A stretch of 5,928 nucleotides of DNA from Hadesarchaea archaeon DG-33 (GTDB lineage: Archaea; Hadarchaeota; Hadarchaeia; Hadarchaeales; Hadarchaeaceae), in NCBI GenBank assembly GCA_001515185.1, contig LQHI01000063.1:1-5928 (forward strand), given 5' to 3'. The position numbers and the translations under genes are program-made. The first letter of the stretch is position 1. Each line of letters begins with the position of its first letter. A model generated the notes under the pieces. It saw only the letters and a list, made by a program, of their open reading frames with translations. It was not told where the DNA came from and did no database searches. Positions 1-4,970 of this stretch are shown in pieces.

Positions 1-669
1 AGCATTGAATTTCACGGGCCTCACGCTCCACTCGGCACTGACAGCATCATCGCCACCGCTCTCGCAGAACGGGTTGTAAAAAGACTGGGGGGAGTACTCT
101 TCCCCCTGATTGCTTACAGTCATTGCCCATCAACCACCAAGGGATATCCGGGAACCGTATCCGTAAGAACAGAGACAATGATTGGGTATTTGACCGAGGT
201 ATTTCGTGGTATCCTTGCAACAGATATGAAAGGGATACTCGTGCTAAACGCACACGACGGAAATATCGAGGTGGTCAAGGCCGTGGGGGAGGTTATTGCC
301 GATGAGTTTCCGGATCGATTTGTCCTGCTGATTAATTGGTGGCAGACGCTCCCCGAGTCTTTCGTCAATTCATTGGGCTTCTTCTCTCAAAGCGGGGGGC
401 ACGGTCATGGTGGTCCGCTGGAAACTTCCGTAGTTCAAGCGATCAAACCCGATGCGGTGGAGCTGAGCAAAGGGAGAGACATCGACCTAAAACCCGGAAG
501 CGCGAATGAAGTAATTCATGTAGTGTGTGGGGAAAATCGTCGGGATGCTTGGGCTGGGTATCATGGAAGGGTCAGTGAAGCCTCTAAAGAAAAGGGAGAC
601 GTTCTCATGGAGGAGAGCGTAAAACGCATCGTCAAAGCTGTTCAAGAATGGATTAGCTCCAATGTCTGA
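1..669 (+). CDS. Creatininase-family metal-dependent amidohydrolase, 5'-truncated
   Basis: The frame is open from base 1 to the TGA at 667-669, giving 222 visible residues; the true start and probably 15-30 residues lie left of the window. The ATG at 178 is internal, because strongly conserved family sequence precedes it. Numbering from base 1, the metal-site signature E3-F-H5-G-P-H-x-P-L-G-T-D14 is at the very start, N-A-H85-D-G-N follows in the middle, and G-H-G-H-G-G-P-L-E141-T-S comes later. These match the Glu/His/Asp/His/Glu ligand set of creatininase (creatinine amidohydrolase), a cytoplasmic family that hydrolyses C-N amide bonds. The family includes creatininase itself, the archaeal ArfB deformylase of riboflavin and F420 synthesis, and MftE-type peptidases. 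The exact substrate cannot be read from the sequence. Flippase 776-2317 lies 106 bases downstream on the same strand, with no evident functional link to the glycan genes. Family assignment is firm; function is open. Confidence 0.9.
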   Translation, partial: SIEFHGPHAPLGTDSIIATALAERVVKRLGGVLFPLIAYSHCPSTTKGYPGTVSVRTETMIGYLTEVFRGILATDMKGILVLNAHDGNIEVVKAVGEVIADEFPDRFVLLINWWQTLPESFVNSLGFFSQSGGHGHGGPLETSVVQAIKPDAVELSKGRDIDLKPGSANEVIHVVCGENRRDAWAGYHGRVSEASKEKGDVLMEESVKRIVKAVQEWISSNV

Positions 670-715
670 AAGCTTGATTGCCTGTTTCCCGCTTAGATGA
701 ATCCCTCGGGCTCAC

Positions 716-725
716 TATTTTTAAT
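716..725 (+). promoter_or_regulatory. Possible TATA-like promoter element upstream of the flippase (weak)
   Basis: The 106-base gap between the creatininase stop and the flippase start contains one clearly AT-rich patch, TATTTTTAAT, about 50-60 bases before the start codon. If the organism is archaeal, this could be a TATA box with a transcription start near 745-752 and a short leader carrying the Shine-Dalgarno site. I see no convincing BRE before it and no good bacterial -35/-10 pair. The same T run could instead help end the creatininase transcript. The rest of the gap shows nothing recognisable. Confidence 0.25.
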
Positions 726-763
726 GATTTAGGCAGATATCACGGTGGAGCCGCCTGAAAAAA

Positions 764-768
764 GGGGG
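764..768 (+). promoter_or_regulatory. Ribosome binding site of the flippase
   Basis: A G5 run in an A-rich context (AAAAAAGGGGG) lies 7 bases before the ATG at 776. GGGGG can pair with the anti-Shine-Dalgarno CCUCC using one G-U wobble. It supports 776 over the out-of-frame ATG at 769, which meets a stop after four codons. Confidence 0.6.
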
Positions 769-775
769 ATGACCC

Positions 776-2317
776 ATGCCTGAACCCAAAACCTATGCCC
801 GACGCTTGGTCAAGGGCAGTGCCATAGTCTTCGTGGCGCTCGTCGCCACAGGCCTCGTGGGGTTCATGTTGCGGATTTTTCTCGCACGCTCGCTCAGCGT
901 CACTGAATACGGCCTTTTTTATGCTGTATTTACATTAGTCTCAGTATTCGTTATCTTTCACGACCTAGGCCTAGGTTCGGCCTTGGTGAAGTACATACCA
1001 GAGTTTAAGGTTCGAAGGCAGTTCCGCGAAATCAAATCGTCCATAGCATTTTCCCTGATCTTCCAAGCGGTCTTCGCGGTCTCAATTGTCACAATGCTAT
1101 TCGCGTTTTCAGACCAAATCGCCCTAGCAGTTTTTAATACTGGAAGCGCATCGCCCATCATCAAAATTTTAGGTGCAATGTTATTTGTAATGATTTTTTA
1201 TTACCTATTCCGAGCGGCATTTCAAGGTTTCCAAAATATGTTGGCATACGCATTGATGAATCTTTTCCAAATCCTTTTTGTTTTCTTCTTTGTGATTCTC
1301 CTCGTCGGGGTTCTCGGCTTCGGTATTGAGGGTGCAGCTTTTGCTTATCTATTCGGAGCCCTAGCGATAGCGATTTTTGGATTAACCCTTTTCTGGAGAA
1401 GGTATCCACGGATTATCAAGGAAAAGATTCAGATCACAAAACCATTGGTTAAAAAATTATTCTTGTTTGCGTTGCCTGTATTTATCGGTGGGCTGGGGGG
1501 CCTAATTATAGGCTACACAGACACCCTGATGATCACGGTATTCCGCTCCCTTCCCGAAGTTGGATTCTATCAAGCTGTACAGCCGACAGCGCAAATTCTG
1601 TGGTACTTTGCAACGTCTTTAGTGGCAATTCTCTTTCCGATGATATCCGAGCTCTGGGCGAGGCGTGAGCGAAAACTTCTAGGGAACGCGCTGCGCTTCC
1701 TGACCAAATTCGCGTTTATCCTCATCATCCCAGCAGCACTCGTCTTCATAGCATTTCCGGACATAACCATCAACCTGCTGTTCGGCCCGAGATACTTGGC
1801 CGGGACGACGGCTCTCCAGATCCTCGCCGGGGCCGCGATCGTTTACACGCTATATGCCATCCTGGTGAGCGTCATAAATGGAATAGGTAAACCAATTATC
1901 AACACAAAAGTGGTTGCCTTAATGGCTGGCCTGAACTTTGCAGTAAACTTGTTGCTGATCCCGGTGTATGGAATTGAGGGGGCGGCGATAGCGACCTTCG
2001 CCTCCTACACGCTCGGCCTCGTCTTGATGTTTTACTACGCTCGGAGGCTCGTCAAATTTACCGTGCCAGCTTCACCGCTGCTCAAAACACTAACTGGAGG
2101 ATTGCTCACGCTACTTCTCATTTTCGGCTTCAAATCCGCCCTAGTGCTGCCACCATGGCCTGAGGCGTTCGCAGTCATGATACCGAGCCTGCTGTTCTAC
2201 GGAGTATGGGTCGTAGCGACAAAAGCAATAACAAAGGACGATCTTAGGCTCATAGCGCGGATAGTGCCGATGCCCAAGTGGCTGGTCAGGGCTGCGGGAA
2301 GATTTGTTGGAAAATAG
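776..2317 (+). CDS. Wzx/RfbX-type polysaccharide flippase (MOP superfamily)
   Basis: A 513-residue, very hydrophobic integral membrane protein. I count about 14 candidate transmembrane segments (near residues 15-37, 45-70, 89-111, then evenly to the C terminus), separated by short Arg/Lys-rich loops, as in Wzx/RfbX/MVF-like flippases of the MOP superfamily. The N terminus is typical: a short basic tail (Y-A-R-R-L-V-K-G), a first helix, then A-R-S-L-S-V-T-E-Y-G-L-F-Y-A and D-L-G-L-G-S-A-L-V-K-Y-I-P-E-F, which I recall from archaeal flippases. Length is normal for the family and the frame is intact. Such proteins move lipid-linked oligosaccharides across the cytoplasmic membrane; the substrate is not readable from sequence, though a glycan containing the sugar made by the convergent operon is a sensible guess. 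The start is set by the G-rich site 7 bases upstream. The gene ends 44 bases from the end of the opposing dehydratase gene. Confidence 0.92.
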   Translation: MPEPKTYARRLVKGSAIVFVALVATGLVGFMLRIFLARSLSVTEYGLFYAVFTLVSVFVIFHDLGLGSALVKYIPEFKVRRQFREIKSSIAFSLIFQAVFAVSIVTMLFAFSDQIALAVFNTGSASPIIKILGAMLFVMIFYYLFRAAFQGFQNMLAYALMNLFQILFVFFFVILLVGVLGFGIEGAAFAYLFGALAIAIFGLTLFWRRYPRIIKEKIQITKPLVKKLFLFALPVFIGGLGGLIIGYTDTLMITVFRSLPEVGFYQAVQPTAQILWYFATSLVAILFPMISELWARRERKLLGNALRFLTKFAFILIIPAALVFIAFPDITINLLFGPRYLAGTTALQILAGAAIVYTLYAILVSVINGIGKPIINTKVVALMAGLNFAVNLLLIPVYGIEGAAIATFASYTLGLVLMFYYARRLVKFTVPASPLLKTLTGGLLTLLLIFGFKSALVLPPWPEAFAVMIPSLLFYGVWVVATKAITKDDLRLIARIVPMPKWLVRAAGRFVGK

Positions 2318-2326
2318 ATTGCCATT

Positions 2327-2333
2327 AAAAAAA
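2327..2333 (-). terminator. T7 tract downstream of the dehydratase operon, possible terminator
   Basis: Read on the minus strand, seven consecutive T residues lie about 29-35 bases past the TAA of the dehydratase, in the gap between convergent genes. Oligo-T tracts alone can terminate archaeal transcription. A small palindrome lies upstream, but it ends 10 bases before the T run, so this is not a standard bacterial stem plus U-tract. The assignment rests on position and composition only. Confidence 0.4.
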
Positions 2334-2343
2334 GCGGTAGATA

Positions 2344-2356
2344 CTGTTAATAACAG
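2344..2356. repeat. Short perfect palindrome in the convergent intergenic gap
   Basis: CTGTTAATAACAG is a perfect inverted repeat of six bases each side of a central A; as RNA it would form a 5-base stem with an AAT loop on either strand. It sits between the flippase stop (2315-2317) and the dehydratase stop (2362-2364), so it could contribute to 3' end formation for both transcripts. It is AT-rich and short, so the hairpin would be weak. Confidence 0.4.
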
Positions 2357-2361
2357 CAGGT

Positions 2362-3420
2362 TTATTTAGGCAGTACTCCGGCGTCTTTAAGCAGGCTTAC
2401 TGTTTCTTTTTTGGTGAGCAAACTAGCATCTTTTGAAATCAATCTTCTCCTTTTCGCCAACAAATACTCTTCCGTGAGGGGCTTGCGCAATATCTCACCT
2501 GGCTTTCTAAGCGCAACATCGGGCAACTCAATAGGAGGCTGCACTATAAACATGTCCTCGGTCTCCCTAGCCCACACCGATTCCTCTTCGGTCATGAGCT
2601 CCTCGTGGAATTTCTCACCTGGCCTGATCCCTATGATTTTTGTTTTTATGTCGCTGAGCTTATGTCCATACTCTGGTGCAAGTTCCCTAATCATCGCCTC
2701 TGCTAGATCACCTATGCGCATAGCGGGCATTTTGAAAATAAATGTTTCACCACCTCTAGCCATTTGGGTGGCGTTCAAAACCAACTCTACCGACCGCTGT
2801 ATCGTCATCACGAACCTCGTTATTTTTGGATCGGTAACCGTAACTGGCCCCCCATCTCGTATCTGTTTGGCAAAAACGGGGAGCACAGATCCGCTTGACC
2901 CCAGCACGTTTCCAAACCTCACGCACGAAAAAGTCGTCTTCCTAACGCCTTTGTAGTAGTTGGCGGATATCGTCAATCGTTCTGCGAGCAATTTCGTGGC
3001 ACCCATCACGTTAATTGGGTTGACCGCTTTGTCTGTGCTTATGGTTACAAATTTCTCGACCTCCTCGTTTATCGCTGAGTCGATGACGTTTTGAGTGCCG
3101 AACACATTCGTTTTCACCGCTTCGAATGGATTGTATTCGCAGGATGGGACGTGTTTTAAAGCCGCGGCATGAAAAACTATGTCTATATCTTCCATCGCCC
3201 GTTTTATCCGTTCTTTGTCTCGCACATCACCAATGAGAAATCGAACGTTCGGGTTGGGCACCAATTCTTGTTCTAGCTCAAATTGCCTCGCCTCGTCTAT
3301 ATCCAGTATCCGCACCACCCTAACATCGTAGCTCAAAAGTTTTCGGGTTATCGCACTACCAATTGAGCCCGCGCCGCCGGTGACGAGGATTCTCTTGCCC
3401 TTGAAGAATTTGCTCGGCAT
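2362..3420 (-). CDS. UDP-N-acetylglucosamine 4,6-dehydratase (LegB/PglF/CapD-like, soluble short form)
   Basis: A 352-residue extended short-chain dehydrogenase of the polysaccharide-biosynthesis CapD/FlaA1 group. The NAD(P)-binding motif T-G-G-A-G-S-I-G is at residues 14-21, H-A-A-A-L-K-H-V-P at 84-92, the catalytic S-T129-D130-K131-A strand at 128-132, M139-G-A-T-K143 in the place of the usual YxxxK, R-F-G-N-V-L-G-S at 168-175, and R-P-G-E-K-x-H-E-E at 266-274. Family members remove water across C5-C6 of UDP-GlcNAc to give a 4-keto-6-deoxy sugar. Met for Tyr is known in PglF/WbpM-like and CapE-like enzymes, so it does not settle whether C5 is retained or inverted; the adjacent NeuC-type gene favours the retaining, legionaminic-type route. 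The membrane domain of large PglF/WbpM proteins is absent. I chose ATG 3420 because it lies 4 bases after the aminotransferase stop with GAGAAG 7 bases upstream. A TTG at 3447 would add nine unconserved residues and an overlap. This is the last gene of the operon. Confidence 0.9.
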   Translation of the reverse strand: MPSKFFKGKRILVTGGAGSIGSAITRKLLSYDVRVVRILDIDEARQFELEQELVPNPNVRFLIGDVRDKERIKRAMEDIDIVFHAAALKHVPSCEYNPFEAVKTNVFGTQNVIDSAINEEVEKFVTISTDKAVNPINVMGATKLLAERLTISANYYKGVRKTTFSCVRFGNVLGSSGSVLPVFAKQIRDGGPVTVTDPKITRFVMTIQRSVELVLNATQMARGGETFIFKMPAMRIGDLAEAMIRELAPEYGHKLSDIKTKIIGIRPGEKFHEELMTEEESVWARETEDMFIVQPPIELPDVALRKPGEILRKPLTEEYLLAKRRRLISKDASLLTKKETVSLLKDAGVLPK

Positions 3421-3424
3421 GCTA

Positions 3425-4072
3425 TTACTTCTCAAAGAAAGTTTCAACCGCTTTTGCTATATAATCCATCTCTTCCCGCGTCAGAGAGGGGTACATCGGT
3501 AGAGTCAAAACTTGTTTAGAAACCTTTTCGGTCACGGGTAGCTTAACTTTGCAGCCCAACTTTTTCTTGTAGAAATGAGTTAGATGAACTGGATAAAAAA
3601 ACACCTTAATCATGACGCCCTTCTTGGACAGATACTTTGAAAGGGCATCCCTGCGCCCATCTTTCACTTTAATGGTGTACAGCTGATACACGTGAAAGTA
3701 ACCTTTTGGAGATGATGGTGAAATAACCTCATCTATCGCGGATAATTTTTTGGTGAGGTATCCAGCGTTTTTCCTCCGCATCTTGATGATTTTATCGACT
3801 TTCTTGAGTTGCGTGACACCGAGCGCCGCAGTGATATTTGACATCCTAAAATTGTACCCCAAGTCGACGTAATCCATGTACTCTGACGAAGCGAAATAAT
3901 CAGCCGTCTCTAACCTACCGTGCGATCTGATCAATTTTAACTTCTCATATGCCTCTTTAGACTTCGTTATCACAGCGCCGCCTTCCCCGGTAGTTATTAC
4001 CTTGTTTGAGCAAAAGCTGAGGACTGCGGCATCACCAAAAGTCGATTCTTGCACCAAATGCTTCAGCGGCAT
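3425..4072 (-). CDS. C-terminal frame of the split DegT-type aminotransferase
   Basis: An open frame of 215 codons from an ATG at 4072 that overlaps the first frame by 41 bases. Its first nine or ten residues are out-of-frame sequence of the Asp155 region; homology begins at S-T-F-G-D (from about 4045). It contains the Schiff-base lysine at residue 24 and the whole small domain, including L-G-Y-N-F-R-M and the A-A-L-G-x-x-Q-L-K-K helix. No ribosome binding site is seen before 4072, so separate translation is doubtful. It is listed because an annotation pipeline would probably call it as its own gene. Confidence 0.6.
   Translation of the reverse strand: MPLKHLVQESTFGDAAVLSFCSNKVITTGEGGAVITKSKEAYEKLKLIRSHGRLETADYFASSEYMDYVDLGYNFRMSNITAALGVTQLKKVDKIIKMRRKNAGYLTKKLSAIDEVISPSSPKGYFHVYQLYTIKVKDGRRDALSKYLSKKGVMIKVFFYPVHLTHFYKKKLGCKVKLPVTEKVSKQVLTLPMYPSLTREEMDYIAKAVETFFEK
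3428..3433 (-). promoter_or_regulatory. Ribosome binding site deciding the dehydratase start at 3420
   Basis: On the minus strand GAGAAG lies within the last codons of the aminotransferase frame, directly before its TAA (3427-3425) and 7 bases from the ATG at 3420. The arrangement suggests translational coupling to the aminotransferase C-terminal frame and argues against the upstream TTG at 3447. Confidence 0.5.
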
Positions 4073-4535
4073 CTTCTATGAGAACCAAATCATTATCCTC
4101 AGCAATTTCCTTCAATTCCCGTATCAAACAGGGACAACCTCCGCAGTGGATCGGGATGATCGCTTTTGTTTTTTCAGTAATTTTCTCTTTTACATCCTCT
4201 GGGTCTAGCCCATATGTCTTTTCTTCTATATCAGCGAAAACCGGCCTTGCCCCGATGAAAAGTGGAGCGTTTGCGGTGGCGATAAACGTGAAAGATGGGA
4301 CTATCACCTCATTACCACTTCCAATGTCATGTGCTAGGAGTGCTGCGTGTAAGGCTGAAGTTCCAGAGTTGAATACCGTAGAATATTTTGCCCCGATGTA
4401 TTCTGAAATCCCTTTTTCGAACTCTTCGATGTGCGGACCAATGGCCCAATACATTCCTTTTTTTATGGCACTACTTACCGCTCGAACATCGTCTTTGTCC
4501 CAGTATATCTTGAAAAGCGGGATCTTCCAATTCAT
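4032..4535 (-). CDS. N-terminal frame of the split DegT-type aminotransferase
   Basis: A 167-residue frame holding the first half of the PLP fold: substrate- and cofactor-phosphate-binding segments and the cofactor Asp155, but not the Schiff-base lysine. It ends with five frame-shifted residues (R-I-D-F-W) before TGA. On its own it could not be a working aminotransferase. It is translated in series with the acyltransferase gene, whose stop lies 5 bases upstream. Confidence 0.7.
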   Translation of the reverse strand: MNWKIPLFKIYWDKDDVRAVSSAIKKGMYWAIGPHIEEFEKGISEYIGAKYSTVFNSGTSALHAALLAHDIGSGNEVIVPSFTFIATANAPLFIGARPVFADIEEKTYGLDPEDVKEKITEKTKAIIPIHCGGCPCLIRELKEIAEDNDLVLIEDAAEAFGARIDFW

Positions 4536-4540
4536 TTAAA

Positions 4541-4954
4541 TCATCGGGACTTGGTATAGGTTATCTTCCTTATGACTCTTGCTGGCACCCCTGCCACGAT
4601 GACGTTACTCGGGATGTTCTTGTTCACGAAACTGAACGCTCCTATAATTGAGTTTTCGCCTATCGTGACCCCCGGCATGATGACGCTGTGGCTGCCTATC
4701 CTACAATTTTTCTTCAGGACCACTTTTCCCTTTTTTCCGTCTATCGTGGAAACTGAGTATATTGAACAGTGAGATGCCACTTGGGCGCGGTCCTCTATGA
4801 CAACTCCGTTTTTTGCGTTGATGTAGGTGAACGCGCCGATATCAGTCTCGCGGCCAAGTTTGAGGCCCTCATTATGCTGGACCATCCAATTCCACTTCGT
4901 CAATTTTCCTTCCTCAATTTTCGGATATCTCCACTTTTTAAACCGTTTTACCAT
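4541..4954 (-). CDS. Left-handed beta-helix (hexapeptide-repeat) acyltransferase, short form
   Basis: A 137-residue WbbJ/NodL-like acyltransferase. Hexapeptide-type turns run from about residue 31 to 128: L-G-R-E-T-D-I-G, I-N-A-K-N-G-V-V-I, V-A-S-H62-C-S-I-Y, then after an inserted loop (S-T-I-D-G-K-K-G-K) V-V-L-K-K-N-C-R-I-G-S-H89-S-V-I-M-P-G-V-T-I-G, closing with the typical G-V-P-A-R-V-I. The fold forms trimers that bind acetyl-CoA between subunits; His62 or His89 could be the catalytic base, which I cannot decide. Between epimerase and aminotransferase genes, its likeliest job is N-acetylation of the new 4-amino group (LegH/PglD step). Unlike PglD or NeuD it lacks the N-terminal nucleotide-sugar-binding domain of about 70-80 residues, having instead a 30-residue basic, Trp-rich lead (W8, W21, W23). 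O-acetylation of the sugar is the alternative. ATG 4954 has a perfect GGAGG 6 bases upstream. Confidence 0.85.
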   Translation of the reverse strand: MVKRFKKWRYPKIEEGKLTKWNWMVQHNEGLKLGRETDIGAFTYINAKNGVVIEDRAQVASHCSIYSVSTIDGKKGKVVLKKNCRIGSHSVIMPGVTIGENSIIGAFSFVNKNIPSNVIVAGVPARVIRKITYTKSR

Positions 4955-4960
4955 CTCGAT

Positions 4961-4965
4961 CCTCC
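4961..4965 (-). promoter_or_regulatory. Strong Shine-Dalgarno site of the acyltransferase
   Basis: GGAGG on the minus strand, 6 bases before the ATG at 4954 and within the 16-base gap after the epimerase stop. It fixes the acyltransferase start and is the best ribosome binding site in the window. Confidence 0.7.
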
Positions 4966-4970
4966 AACTC

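Larger units (their letters stand above)
3425..4535 (-). pseudogene. DegT/DnrJ/EryC1/StrS sugar-nucleotide aminotransferase, split by a frameshift (LegC/PglE-like)
   Basis: Two overlapping frames together make one PLP-dependent nucleotide-sugar aminotransferase that would install the 4-amino group on the dehydratase product. The first frame carries N-S-G-T-S-A-L-H at residues 56-63 (PLP phosphate), P-S-F-T-F at 80-84, and E-D155-A-A-E with the Asp that pairs with the PLP nitrogen, and runs to F-G-A162. The second frame resumes at T-F-G-D and carries S-F-C-S-N-K-V-I-T-T-G-E-G-G with the Schiff-base Lys (codon 4003-4001), then L-G-Y-N-F-R-M and the normal C-terminal domain to TAA 3425. Relatives, as I recall them, have about eight residues between F-G-A and T-F-G-D; here only seven bases (4043-4049) remain, as after a 17-base deletion. 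The zero frame then stops at TGA 4034-4032. A repaired protein would be near 375 residues, normal for the family. Both halves look well preserved, so the lesion is recent, an assembly error, or bypassed. ATG 4535 starts 5 bases after the acyltransferase stop and has no strong Shine-Dalgarno site. Confidence 0.85.

Noticed and set aside
178..669. ATG at 178 as the start of the creatininase gene
   Set aside because: The frame is open to base 1 and the 59 upstream codons encode the family's N-terminal metal-binding signature, so the ATG is internal.
674..702. Bacterial-type promoter TTGATT, 17 bases, ATGAAT
   Set aside because: The -10 match is poor and the position relative to the flippase is unremarkable; not better than chance in a gap of this composition.
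688..710. CCCG/CGGG inverted repeat after the creatininase gene as a terminator
   Set aside because: The stem is only four bases with a 15-base loop and no T tract directly follows.
769..783. ATG at 769 as a flippase start or leader peptide
   Set aside because: It is out of frame with the flippase and stops after four codons; the Shine-Dalgarno spacing fits 776.
2411..2956. Open frame of 181 codons on the + strand inside the dehydratase gene
   Set aside because: It is antisense to a strongly conserved SDR-family gene, resembles no family, and lacks a ribosome binding site; it is a shadow of the real gene.
3425..4072. The C-terminal aminotransferase frame as an independent small gene
   Set aside because: It starts in the wrong-frame reading of the Asp155 region, has no ribosome binding site, and encodes half a PLP enzyme; I treat it as part of one broken gene, although it is also listed so it can be found.
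4078..4539. Open frame of 153 codons on the + strand opposite the aminotransferase N-terminal half
   Set aside because: It mirrors the conserved DegT frame, is low-complexity Ser/Pro/Ile-rich and has no family features.
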